Assembly (NCBI GenBank): GCA_963757815.1
Contig: CAVWSN010000035.1
Location: 186,001 to 250,000 of the forward strand
DNA: 64,000 bases
From: JACVRW01 sp963757815
GTDB taxonomy: Bacteria > Actinomycetota > Thermoleophilia > Solirubrobacterales > Thermoleophilaceae
Reading direction: 5' to 3'
Both the position numbers and the translations under genes were made by a program. Each line of letters opens with the position of its first letter. Positions within the stretch are counted from its first letter, which is position 1. Below are positions 1 to 8,549 of the stretch, one piece after another. The notes under the pieces were generated by a model. The model was not told where the DNA came from, made no database searches, and was given only the letters and a program-made list of their open reading frames with translations.

Positions 1-1
1 G

Positions 2-1249
2 GAGGTGAGGGGCCAGCAGCTCGCGGAGCGCGAGCGCTCGCTCGACGACCGTCAGCGCAATCTCGATCACGGAAAGGAGGAGCTGAAGGAGGCGAAGAGC
101 CGGCAGCTGCGCGAGCTAGAGCGCGTGGCAGGACTCAGCGCCGGCCAGGCCAAGCAGGTGATGATGCGCGAGCTCGAGGACGAGCTGCGACACGAGAGCG
201 CCCGCGTCATCAGGCAGGTCGAGGAGGAGACTCGCCGCGACGCCGACCGCCGCGCCCGCAGCATCCTCGCAGCGGTGATGCAGCGGGTGGCATCGAGCCA
301 CGCCGTCGAGACCACGGTGTCGGTGGTCGAGCTCAAGTCCGACGAGCTCAAGGGCCGCATCATTGGCCGCGAGGGCCGCAACATCCGGGCGCTCGAGACC
401 CTCACGGGAATCGACTTCATAATCGACGACACGCCCGGTGCGGTTCTCCTGTCCGGCTTCGACGGCGTTCGCCGCGAGATCGCCCGGCTGACCCTCGAGC
501 GGCTGCTACAGGACGGCCGCATCCACCCGGCGCGCATCGAGGAGTCCTTCCACCAGGCGAAGTCGGAGATCGACCAGCACATCGTCGAAGTGGGGGAACA
601 GGCGGTGTTCGAGGCGAACGTCGGCTCGATTCATCCGGAGCTCGTCAAGGTGCTCGGCAAGCTCCGCTTCCGCACGAGCTACGGACAGAACGTGCTCCAC
701 CACTCGATCGAGTGCGCACGCCTCGCGGCGATGCTCGCCGACGAGCTGGGAGCGGACCCGCGCGTGGCCGCACGGGCGGCGCTCCTGCACGACATCGGCA
801 AGGCCGTGTCGCACGAGACCGAGGGGCCGCACGCGCTGGTGGGCGGGGAGCTCGCCCGCCGCTACAAGGAGTCCGAGGCCGTGGCGCACGCCATGGAGGC
901 TCACCACAACGAGGTGGAGCTCCAGACCGTCGAGGCCGTGATCGTCCAGGTCGTGGATGCGCTCTCGGGCGCCCGCCCCGGTGCGCGGGGAGAGTCGCTC
1001 GAGCAATACGTCAAGCGACTGCACGAGCTCGAGGCGATAGCCATGCGCCATGAGGGCGTGGACAAGGTCTACGCCATGCACGCGGGCCGCGAGATCCGCG
1101 TGATCGTGCACCCCAACGAACTCGACGACGACGCGGCATCGATCCTCTCGCACCAGATCGCCCGCGAGGTCGAGAAGGAGCTCGAGTACCCGGGCCAGAT
1201 CAAGGTGACGGTGATACGCGAGAGCCGCGCGACCGACTACGCGAAGTGA
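2..1249 (+). CDS. rny: Ribonuclease Y, 5' end cut by window edge
   Basis: Endoribonuclease that initiates mRNA decay, normally membrane-anchored. The visible 415 or so residues hold the end of the N-terminal coiled coil (Glu/Arg-rich), a KH domain (GRIIGREGRNIRALE), and an HD domain with the metal-binding HD pair in LLHDIGKAV (His codon at 788). The C-terminus is complete. The family is about 520 aa with an N-terminal membrane helix, so roughly 100 residues lie outside the window; the frame is open to base 2 and the GTG at 5 is not the true start. The next gene in the same direction is miaB, the usual actinobacterial order. Confidence 0.95.
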   Translation, partial: EVRGQQLAERERSLDDRQRNLDHGKEELKEAKSRQLRELERVAGLSAGQAKQVMMRELEDELRHESARVIRQVEEETRRDADRRARSILAAVMQRVASSHAVETTVSVVELKSDELKGRIIGREGRNIRALETLTGIDFIIDDTPGAVLLSGFDGVRREIARLTLERLLQDGRIHPARIEESFHQAKSEIDQHIVEVGEQAVFEANVGSIHPELVKVLGKLRFRTSYGQNVLHHSIECARLAAMLADELGADPRVAARAALLHDIGKAVSHETEGPHALVGGELARRYKESEAVAHAMEAHHNEVELQTVEAVIVQVVDALSGARPGARGESLEQYVKRLHELEAIAMRHEGVDKVYAMHAGREIRVIVHPNELDDDAASILSHQIAREVEKELEYPGQIKVTVIRESRATDYAK

Positions 1250-1250
1250 G

Positions 1251-1604
1251 CTAATCGAGCTGCGCGCGCAGGCCCTTCGGCGCTATCAGCCGATAGGCGT
1301 CGACGATCAATCCCTCGACCTCCTCCCAGTCGACCCGACTGGTGTCGAGCCACAGCCCTATCCAGCCGCGCGAGCCGAGATAGGCGGGAACGAAGAAGCG
1401 GTCGGGATGCTGTTCGGCGAGGCGCTCGCTCTCGCCCGGGGCACCCTTGCAGTTGAGCGCCAGGCGGCCGTCGCCGTGATGATCGTCGAGCAGCCAGGCG
1501 AAGCGCCGGCCGCGGACCGTGAAGCCGACGTGCTGCTCGCCGCCGGCCTCCACCTCGGGCAGGCTGGTGCAAAGACGGGTCAGCCGCTCGCGGACCGCCG
1601 GCAT
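1251..1604 (-). CDS. MmcQ/YjbR family protein
   Basis: A 117-residue protein matching the small MmcQ/YjbR (CyaY-like fold) family: typical segments are VGFTVRGRRFAWLL, LALNCKG and the ending region GWIGLWLDTSRVDWEEVEGLI. The family has a double-wing DNA-binding-like fold but no established reaction. The gene is convergent with rny, with a single base between the stop codons, and its ATG lies 26 bp from the GTG of miaB on the opposite strand. It interrupts the otherwise plus-strand rny-miaB-miaA run, which is common for small genes of this family. Confidence 0.85.
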   Translation of the reverse strand: MPAVRERLTRLCTSLPEVEAGGEQHVGFTVRGRRFAWLLDDHHGDGRLALNCKGAPGESERLAEQHPDRFFVPAYLGSRGWIGLWLDTSRVDWEEVEGLIVDAYRLIAPKGLRAQLD

Positions 1605-1630
1605 GAGCCCCAGGCTATCCTCGGCCCGGC

Positions 1631-2950
1631 GTGAAGTCGTACCACCTCACAACGTTCGGCTGCCAGATGAACGAGCACGACTCCGAGCGCATGAAGGGGA
1701 TGCTCGAGTCGCTCGGCTACCGCGAGGTGGAGACGCGCGACGGCGCCGACCTCATCCTCTTCAACACCTGCTCGATCCGGGAGAAGGCGGACAACCGGCT
1801 CGTCGGCCACCTGGGGGAGGCCAAGCGCCTGAAGGCCCTCGACCCGGAGCGCGTGGTCGGGATCGGCGGCTGTTGGTCGCAGTCGATGAAGGAACGCGTC
1901 TTCGAGATGTTTCCGTTCGTCGATGTGGCCTTCGGCCCGGGCCAGGTGCACAAGCTGGCGGAGTTCCTGACGAGCGACAGCATCACGGCGCAGGGCTTCT
2001 TCGAGTTCGAGGGCTTCACGGGCCACCTGCCCATGAAGCGCGAGCGCGAGTTCCAGGCCTGGGTGCAGATCTCGGTGGGCTGCAATTGCGCGTGCAGCTA
2101 CTGCATCGTGCCCTCCACGCGGGGGCGCGAGGTATCGCGGCCCGCCGCGGAGATCGTGCACGAGGTCGAGCGCGTCGCCGCGGACGGCGTGCGCGAGGTG
2201 ACCCTGCTCGGGCAGAACGTCTGCTCCTACGGGCGCGACCTTCCGAAGGGCGCCAAGACCACCTTCGCGGAGCTGCTCGCGATGGTCGACGCCATCGACG
2301 GCATCGAGCGAATCCGCTACACGAGCCCGCATCCCAAGGACATCCGCGCGGACGTGATCGCCGCCCACGCCGAGCTGCCGAGCGTCTGCGAGCACATCCA
2401 CCTGCCGCTGCAGTCCGGCTCGAGCCGCATCCTCAAGGCGATGCGCCGCACCTACAACCGCGAGCGCTACCTCGACCGCGTGGCGATGATCCGCGAGCTC
2501 GTTCCCGACTGTGCGCTGACGACGGACATCATCGTCGGCTTCCCCGGCGAGACCGAGGCGGACTTCGAGGAGACCCTGGAGGTCGTCGACGAGGTTCGCT
2601 ACGACTCGGCGTTCACGTTCATCTACTCGCCGCGCCGCGAGACGGAGGCCGCCGAGCTTCCCGGCCAGATACCGCACGAGCTGGCGAGCGGGCGCATGGG
2701 CCGGCTGGTGGAGCTCGTGCAGCACCACGCGACGGAACGGGCACAGCGCTTCGTGGGGCGGACGATGGACGTGCTCGTCGAGGGCCCGTCGCGCACCGAT
2801 GCGTCGAAGCTCCGTGGCCGGATCCGCCACAACAAGACCGTGAACTTCGCGGGCGTGGCGGCCCCCGGTGAGCTCACGGAGGTCGAGATCGCGTCGGCCA
2901 CGAGCACGACGCTGGCGGGCGACGAGGCGTTGCTCGCCCGGCTGGCCTGA
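1631..2950 (+). CDS. miaB: tRNA-2-methylthio-N6-dimethylallyladenosine synthase
   Basis: Radical-SAM methylthiotransferase that adds a methylthio group to i6A37 of tRNAs reading UNN codons. At 439 aa it is full length. The N-terminal UPF0004 domain has the three cluster cysteines C11, C47 and C81; the radical-SAM cluster CxxxCxxC is C151, C155, C158; a TRAM domain ends the protein. The start is GTG at 1631. miaA, which makes the substrate i6A, lies 1.3 kb downstream in the same direction, separated by a structured element and a minus-strand lipoprotein gene. Confidence 0.96.
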   Translation: MKSYHLTTFGCQMNEHDSERMKGMLESLGYREVETRDGADLILFNTCSIREKADNRLVGHLGEAKRLKALDPERVVGIGGCWSQSMKERVFEMFPFVDVAFGPGQVHKLAEFLTSDSITAQGFFEFEGFTGHLPMKREREFQAWVQISVGCNCACSYCIVPSTRGREVSRPAAEIVHEVERVAADGVREVTLLGQNVCSYGRDLPKGAKTTFAELLAMVDAIDGIERIRYTSPHPKDIRADVIAAHAELPSVCEHIHLPLQSGSSRILKAMRRTYNRERYLDRVAMIRELVPDCALTTDIIVGFPGETEADFEETLEVVDEVRYDSAFTFIYSPRRETEAAELPGQIPHELASGRMGRLVELVQHHATERAQRFVGRTMDVLVEGPSRTDASKLRGRIRHNKTVNFAGVAAPGELTEVEIASATSTTLAGDEALLARLA

Positions 2951-2979
2951 CTTCGAGCCTCGCCCTCGTCTGGAGTCTC

Positions 2980-3292
2980 CCGGGGCTGGCGCCGGGACGG
3001 GCTCGCGTATGGGCTGGGGAAGGGAATGTTGCTCGTCGCAGGCAGCTGGTCGGACGTGATCGAAGATCGTTCGGCGACTGTGCTCGGGAAGCACGAGCTT
3101 TCCCGACTTTGACCGCCAGGAGCGGGCAAAGCCGGCACGGTGGCGCCGCATCCCGGGTCAGGGGTTCTCCGTGCCGATGTAGATTCGGGAATGCGCGCGA
3201 TCAGCGGAAGATCGTTTGCGAAGAGGATCAGAGCGGCCGCTGTCCGCCCCTCCTTCCCCAGCCCCGGCCCGGCTGGCGGAGACCTACCCCGG
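2980..3292. ncRNA. Candidate structured RNA element, copy A
   Basis: It fills the 363-bp gap between miaB and the fecB-like gene. A perfect 13-bp closing stem joins 3011-3023 (GGGCTGGGGAAGG) to 3252-3264. An outer 6-bp stem pairs 2980-2985 with 3287-3292. Inside are a hairpin 3084-3090/3100-3106 and a helix 3133-3138/3171-3176. Blocks shared with copy B (52241-52556) include GATCGAAGATCGTTCGGCG at 3058-3076 (19/19 identical), the 3171-3187 block (16/17) and the 3' block 3252-3291. No open frame is conserved between copies. The strand is unknown; on either strand it points into the 3' end of a neighbouring gene, so it is not a leader here. Rfam was not searched. Confidence 0.6.
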
Positions 3293-3313
3293 AAGAAGTG
3301 CACCAGGGAGCCT

Positions 3314-4244
3314 CTAGAGAATGCGCTCCAGGTCCTCGAGCGCCGCGCGCGCGGCGAGGATGCCGCCCCCGGACCACCACGTGCCGGCGTCGACACGCTC
3401 GACCGCGCCGGCGCGGACTGCACGAAGCTGAGTCCAGAGCCGATTCTCCCGGAGCTGTGCGAAGCGCTCCGCCCGCGCCGGGTGCCACCGCCAGCAGGAT
3501 CACGTCCCCATCCAGCGCGGGGATCTGATCGGACGCCACCGTCTCGAACTCGCGCACGCCGTCCTGCGAGCCGGGGCGGGCGAGCCCGACGTCGGAGAGC
3601 ACCCGGCCGGGAAAGGACTCACCGCCGGCCATCAGGATCCCCCCGGGGGTCACGAGCATCGCCGACACCTCGGTCTCGGCCGCCTCCTCACCGAGCGTCT
3701 TGCGGAGGGCGGCGACCCGCCGGTCCCAGTCGATCAACAGGCGCTCGGCGTCGTTCGTGCGGCCCAGCGCCTCGCCGTGCAGGCGCATCGTCAGCTCCCA
3801 GGCGGCGCCGCCGCCGTCGCTCATGACGGTGGGGGCGATCTTGCTGAGCCCGGGGTAGAGGCGGCCCTGGCCCTCGGAGCTGCCCAGGATCAGGTCGGGA
3901 TTCGCCGCCTCCACCGCCGGCAGGTCGAGCTTCGTGACGGGCGGGACCACGTCGATCCCCGCGGCCTCCGAGCGCAGGTAGGCCGGCACGCGTGCGCCCG
4001 GCAGCGCGGCGCGAACGGGGCGGACGCCCAGCGCCAGGGTGTCCCCCAAGGCGTCGGCGTTCAGGGTCATCGGGCGCTCGGCCTGTCCCGGGACCTTCGT
4101 CCCGGCGAGATCCGCCTCGATGTGCTGGACCTTCAGTGGGCGCGCGGTCTCCTTGGACTCGTCGAAGCCCGACTCCTGGCAGCCGAGTGCAAGGGACGCG
4201 GCCGCAACCACGGCCGCGCCGGACATGAGCAAACGTCCTGGCAC
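3314..4244 (-). CDS. Siderophore/iron ABC transporter substrate-binding lipoprotein, one frameshift
   Basis: Periplasmic-binding protein of the FecB/FepB type. The GTG start gives a lipoprotein signal ending in the lipobox LALGC (Cys22), then the two-lobed fold (PDLILGSSEGQGRLYPGLSKIAPTV, later DQIPALDGDVILLAVAPG). After about residue 253 the frame is lost; shifting by one base near 3470-3485 restores a normal C-terminus reading RAERFAQLREN...GGILAARAALEDLERIL with a stop at 3314. So the gene is complete apart from one indel, possibly a sequence error. No permease or ATPase gene is adjacent. It is divergent from miaA with 20 bp between starts. Confidence 0.75.
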
Positions 4245-4264
4245 GCCCGGTATTACTAGCGATC

Positions 4265-5197
4265 GTGGCCGTCGACTATCGGGTAATCGCGCTCTTCGGG
4301 CCCACCGGCATCGGCAAGACGGCGGTCGCGATCGCCCTCGCGGAGCGACTGCGGCGGGAGGGGGAGGACCCGGTCGCGATCTCCGCCGACGCGCTGCAGG
4401 TCTACTCGGGGCTCGAGATCCTCACCGGCGCAGCGACGCCTGAGGAGCGCGCGGCGCTCGAGCACAGGCTGGTCTCGTTCGTACCCGTGACGGAGACGTT
4501 CTCGGCGGGCCGCTTCGCCTCGCTTTCGCGTGCGGAGATCGATGCCGCCCTGGGGGCCGGGCGCCTTCCCATTGTCGTCGGCGGCACCGGCCTCTACCTG
4601 CAGGCGGCACTGACCGACCTCGAGCTCCGGCCGCCGCCGCCGCCCCAGCTGCGCGAGCGGATCACGGCCGAGCTCGAGGCGCGCGGGCCGGAGGCGCTCC
4701 ACGGCGAGCTGGCGGCGCGGGCACCGGCCGTGGCCGCCACCATCGCGCCGAGCGACCGGACCCGTGTGGTCCGCGCACTCGAGCTGCTCGAGATGGGGGA
4801 GGATCCGGCGCCGGGCGGCGAGGAGTCGCGGCTCTGGACGGCGAGCCTGCGCCATCCGACGCTGCTGTGCGGTCTCGTCTTGGACCGCACCGAGCTCTAC
4901 CGCCGCATCGACGCGCGCGTGGACGCGATGGTTGCCGCCGGAGCGGTCGAGGAGGTGCGCCGCGCGCACGCCGCGGGCGCCTCGATGACGGCCCGCAAGG
5001 CGCTCGGATTCGAGGAGCTGCTGCGCGGCGACGTCGAGGCGATGAAGCGCCGCACGCGCAACTACGCGAGGCGGCAACTCACGTGGATGCGCCGGCTCGA
5101 GAACGTCGAGATTTTGGACGCCGATTCCGCGTCCCCCGCCGAGTTGGCCGGCCAGCTAGTCTCCCGGCCGCCTACACGTGGAGGAGGGGGAGCTTGA
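4265..5197 (+). CDS. miaA: tRNA dimethylallyltransferase
   Basis: Transfers the dimethylallyl group of DMAPP to N6 of A37 in tRNAs, giving the substrate for MiaB. 310 aa, full length. The P-loop GPTGIGKT is at residues 12-19, followed by the DSMQ-equivalent ISADALQVYSGLEILTG, GGTGLYLQAAL, and the C-terminal R-T-x-x-Y-A-R-R-Q motif (RTRNYARRQLTWMRR). Start is GTG at 4265. The TGA overlaps the TTG start of the following acylase gene (TTGA), suggesting translational coupling. Confidence 0.95.
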   Translation: MAVDYRVIALFGPTGIGKTAVAIALAERLRREGEDPVAISADALQVYSGLEILTGAATPEERAALEHRLVSFVPVTETFSAGRFASLSRAEIDAALGAGRLPIVVGGTGLYLQAALTDLELRPPPPPQLRERITAELEARGPEALHGELAARAPAVAATIAPSDRTRVVRALELLEMGEDPAPGGEESRLWTASLRHPTLLCGLVLDRTELYRRIDARVDAMVAAGAVEEVRRAHAAGASMTARKALGFEELLRGDVEAMKRRTRNYARRQLTWMRRLENVEILDADSASPAELAGQLVSRPPTRGGGGA

Positions 5198-7701
5198 AGC
5201 GCTTTGCCGTGTCGTCTCTGCTGGTGTTCGCCGCACTGGTCCCGGCGGCAAACGCGGCCCGCCTCGATTTCGGTAAGCAGACCTACAACGTCATGCCCCC
5301 CGGGCAGTCGGGGGCTCTGGTGCCGGACCGGTACAGCACGGATCAGCTCCGGATATACGACGCGCTCACCCCGCTGTTCGACGACGTGACGGCGCGGACG
5401 ATCAAGCGCCTCTTCAAGCCGGCGGGCTTCTTCGCCCCGAAGGGCGGCACCGTCACTCGCCCGAAGCGCGGGGTCGAGATCCGGCGTGACCGGCAGTGGG
5501 GCGTGCCGCACATCGAGGGCCGCACCCGCTCCGATGTCTACTGGGGGATCGGCTGGGTCGCGGCGCAGGACCGCGGGGTCCTGATGGAGACGATTCGCTA
5601 TCCGGCGCGCTTCACGGTCCTCGACGCACCCGGTAAGGACGCGCTCGAGCTCGCCACCAGCCTGCGCCAGTTCACGCCTAGCCCCCAGACCGAGCGCCGC
5701 ATCGCGAGGCAGCGCCGGCTGCTGGCGGGCGCCGGCCTCCGAGGGCGGCTGATCATCAAGGACTTCGAGGCCTATGTCGCGGGCGTGAACGCCTACAACC
5801 GCAGCCAGGACAACGGCATCAAGCCTTGGAACATGGTCGACGTGATCTCCGTGACCGGGCTGCTCGGACAGGTGTTCGGCGCCGGCGGCGGCGACGAGGT
5901 ACGCAACTCAATGCTGCTCGGAGAGCTTCGCAACCGCCTGGGTACGAGCGGAGACGCCGTCTGGCGCGACTTGCGCTCGGCGCAGGACCCGGAGACGTCG
6001 GTCACCACCGACCGCCGCTTCCCGTACACGACCCAGCGGGGCGGCAGGACGCCGGGCTCACTGGTGGTCGACCCCGGCTCGATGAGCGCGTCGGCGGCCA
6101 GGGCGGCCGAGGTCGCGATGGCCGCGCGGGCGCGCGCCTCGAACGCGGTCCTCATCGGGCGGAGCCGGTCCGCGACCGGGCATCCGCTGGCGGTGATGGG
6201 GCCGCAACTGGGCTACTTCTACCCCGAGCTGTTCTTCGAGGTCGATGCGCACGGTGGTGGGATCCACGTCCGCGGCGGCGCGCTACCCGGGATCCCGTAT
6301 GTGCTGATCGGCCGGGGCCGCGACTACGCGTGGAGCGCCACTTCGGCGTCGAACGACAACACCGACCAGTTCCTCGAGGAGCTCTGCAACCCCGACGGGA
6401 GCCCGCCCACGCGGGCCTCGGATCACTACCGCTTCAGGAGTCGCTGCCTTCCGATGAGGACCTTCAACGCAGGTGTGCTGGCTGGAGCCGCCGGGGCCGC
6501 CGACGAGCAGGTGACCTTCCGCGAGACCGTGCACGGCCCGGTCAGCGGGACGGTGACGGTGGGAGGCAGGCCATACGCAGTCTCGACGCTGCGCTCGAGC
6601 CGCGGCCGTGAGATCACGGGCGCGTACATCGGCGAGGGATTGGCCCGGCTCCGCTCGGCGAGCGACCTGCCGAGGGTCGCCAGCCGCTTCTCTTTCACCT
6701 TCAACCTCTTCTACGTAGACCACAAGGACATCGGCTTCTTCTCGTCCGGGCGGCTCCCCATCCGCGCCCCGGGAACGGACCCGAGCCTGCCGACGCTCGG
6801 GACCGGAGAGTACGAGTGGCGCGGCTTCCTGAAGACCTCGGAGCACCCGCAGGACATCAACCCGGACAACGGGCTGCTCCTGAACTGGAACAACAAGCCA
6901 GCGGCCGGCTTCGGTGCGGCGGACAACAATTGGACCTATCAGTCGGTCCACCGTAACGACCTGTTCACTGGCTTCAAGCGTCGAAACCGGCTCCACGACG
7001 TCCTGAGCGTGGTGAACCGGGCCGCCACGCAGGACCTGCGGGCCGTGCAGGTCTGGCCCGTGATCCGCGAGGTGCTCGGAAGTGGTACTTCCCAGAACAC
7101 GCTCAGCCAGCAGGCGGCCGCGCTCGTGGACGCCTGGGTCCGAAGGGGGGCGAGCCGGCTCGACCGCGACCTCGACGGCAAGATCGACGACCCGGGGGCG
7201 GCGGTGCTCGACCAGACCTGGGATGCGCTGTCGGAGGCGGTTCTGCGGCCGGTGGTGGGCGACCTGGCCGCCCCCGGCGGCCTGCTGGGTCAGCTCATAA
7301 GGCGCGATGCCACTCCGCGGATGGCGAACGGAAGCGCGTACGGCAGCGGCTGGTACGGGTACGTCGACAAGGACCTGCGCTCGCTGCTCGGCAGGCGCGT
7401 GCGCGGTGAGTACAGCCGCCGCTACTGCGGCGGCGGTGATCTCGCGGCCTGCAGGGCTTCGCTGTGGGCGGTGATCCAGCAGGGCACCGACGCGCTGGCC
7501 GCCACCCAGGGCGCCGACCCCGCGGCGTGGCGGTCGGACGCCACCGAGGAGCGAATTGCCTTCGTTCCTGGGCTGCTCGGTGAGACGATGCGCTGGACGA
7601 ACCGCCCGACACTGCATCAGCTGATGGAGTTCGACGGCCACCGCCCGACCCTCCGGAGCCGACTCCCCCGCCCGCCCAGAGGCGGAGGCGTCACCGGCTA
7701 G
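5194..7701 (+). CDS. Penicillin acylase family protein (Ntn hydrolase, S45)
   Basis: Secreted N-terminal-nucleophile amidohydrolase of the penicillin G acylase / acyl-homoserine-lactone acylase family, made as a precursor that cuts itself into two chains. 835 aa. The TTG at 5194 is preceded by a purine-rich site (GAGGAGGGGG) and gives a signal peptide ending around PAANA. The alpha chain has GVPHIEGRTRSDVYWGIGWVAAQDR. The predicted nucleophile is Ser316 in ARASNAVLIG, at the start of the beta chain. Substrate cannot be told from sequence; members act on beta-lactams, acyl-homoserine lactones or peptides. The stop overlaps the GTG of dapF. Confidence 0.9.
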   Translation: MKRFAVSSLLVFAALVPAANAARLDFGKQTYNVMPPGQSGALVPDRYSTDQLRIYDALTPLFDDVTARTIKRLFKPAGFFAPKGGTVTRPKRGVEIRRDRQWGVPHIEGRTRSDVYWGIGWVAAQDRGVLMETIRYPARFTVLDAPGKDALELATSLRQFTPSPQTERRIARQRRLLAGAGLRGRLIIKDFEAYVAGVNAYNRSQDNGIKPWNMVDVISVTGLLGQVFGAGGGDEVRNSMLLGELRNRLGTSGDAVWRDLRSAQDPETSVTTDRRFPYTTQRGGRTPGSLVVDPGSMSASAARAAEVAMAARARASNAVLIGRSRSATGHPLAVMGPQLGYFYPELFFEVDAHGGGIHVRGGALPGIPYVLIGRGRDYAWSATSASNDNTDQFLEELCNPDGSPPTRASDHYRFRSRCLPMRTFNAGVLAGAAGAADEQVTFRETVHGPVSGTVTVGGRPYAVSTLRSSRGREITGAYIGEGLARLRSASDLPRVASRFSFTFNLFYVDHKDIGFFSSGRLPIRAPGTDPSLPTLGTGEYEWRGFLKTSEHPQDINPDNGLLLNWNNKPAAGFGAADNNWTYQSVHRNDLFTGFKRRNRLHDVLSVVNRAATQDLRAVQVWPVIREVLGSGTSQNTLSQQAAALVDAWVRRGASRLDRDLDGKIDDPGAAVLDQTWDALSEAVLRPVVGDLAAPGGLLGQLIRRDATPRMANGSAYGSGWYGYVDKDLRSLLGRRVRGEYSRRYCGGGDLAACRASLWAVIQQGTDALAATQGADPAAWRSDATEERIAFVPGLLGETMRWTNRPTLHQLMEFDGHRPTLRSRLPRPPRGGGVTG

Positions 7702-8549
7702 TGCGCTTCGAGAAGTGGCAGGCGCTTGGCAACGACTACGCGATCGTCGAGGAGAGGGAGCTCCCGTTCGAGCTGACCCCTGAGCGCATCCGCCGCTTCT
7801 GCGCTCTGCATACGGGCGTCGGCTCGGACGGGATCCTGCTCGTGCGCGAGACGGCCGAGCGCGGCTTCGTCGCCGAGATCCGGATCTACAACCCCGACGG
7901 CTCGGAGGCGGAGCTCTCGGGGAACGGCGTCCGCGAGGCGGCCATGTACCTGCGCCGGAGCGGCTGGACCGAGCACGACAGCTTCTCGGTGCGTACGGTG
8001 GCGGGCGAGGTGAGGCCGCGAATCGAGGGGGAGCTTTGCACGCTCGACATCGGCCGCGCGCGCCTGCGGGCCCCGGATGACTTCCCGGACGGCGGCGAGG
8101 ACGGCAGCGGCACCCTGAGCGCCGCGGGCCGGGAGTTCGTGTTCCAGTTCGTGCAGGTCGGCAACCCGCAGGTCTCGATCGAGATCGAGGAAGGTCTCGA
8201 GGAGCTCGACCTCGCCCGCTACGGTCGCGAGATCGAGAGCCATGCGCTGTTCCCGCGCCGCACCAACGTGTCGTTCTGGAGCCGCCGCGGCGAGGCCGCG
8301 ATCCGCGCCCGCATATTCGAGCGCGGCGTGGGGGAGACGATGTCGTCGGGGACCGGCGCCAGCGGCGCCGCCGTGGCGGCCGTCCTGCGCGGGGTCGACA
8401 GCCCGGTGACAGTCGAGCTCGACGGCGGCGAGCTCGTCGTCGATGTGGGGGAGGACCTGCATGTCGATCTGACCGGCTGGGCGCGACCCGTTTACGCCGG
8501 GACCCTTAGTGAGGAATTCGTCGAGGAGCTTGCGGATGAAGCCGAGTAG
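7701..8549 (+). CDS. dapF: Diaminopimelate epimerase-like protein with both catalytic Cys replaced by Ser
   Basis: DapF interconverts LL- and meso-diaminopimelate with two cysteines acting as acid and base. This 282-aa protein has the fold signatures (LGNDYAIVEE, HTGVGSDGILLV, YNPDGSEAELSGNGVREA, GVGETMSSGTGASGAA). At the two positions where E. coli DapF has Cys73 (QCGNGAR) and Cys217 (ACGSGA) this protein has serine: ELSGNGVR and MSSGTGA. Whether it still epimerises is uncertain. It overlaps the acylase stop by one base and dapL by 14 bp, so it belongs to a DAP operon. Codon use resembles the neighbours, so this does not look like a decaying gene. Confidence 0.8.
   Translation: MRFEKWQALGNDYAIVEERELPFELTPERIRRFCALHTGVGSDGILLVRETAERGFVAEIRIYNPDGSEAELSGNGVREAAMYLRRSGWTEHDSFSVRTVAGEVRPRIEGELCTLDIGRARLRAPDDFPDGGEDGSGTLSAAGREFVFQFVQVGNPQVSIEIEEGLEELDLARYGREIESHALFPRRTNVSFWSRRGEAAIRARIFERGVGETMSSGTGASGAAVAAVLRGVDSPVTVELDGGELVVDVGEDLHVDLTGWARPVYAGTLSEEFVEELADEAE

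Noticed and set aside
1580..3151. Long minus-strand open frames opposite miaB (and similar ones opposite many genes)
   Set aside because: Antisense shadows in GC-rich DNA; composition is Arg/Ala/Pro-rich without homology.
3165..3195. Hammerhead ribozyme core (CCGATGAAGATTCGAA-like block)
   Set aside because: Copy A breaks the CUGAUGA core and no cleavage-site helix can be drawn.
2980..3292. MITE with terminal inverted repeats
   Set aside because: Not excluded, but conservation extends outside the inverted repeat, identity is confined to blocks, stems show compensation, and no target-site duplication or transposase is seen.
8509..8535. Upstream ATG for dapL
   Set aside because: Adds residues without homology, deep inside dapF; ATG 8536 has a better ribosome-binding site.
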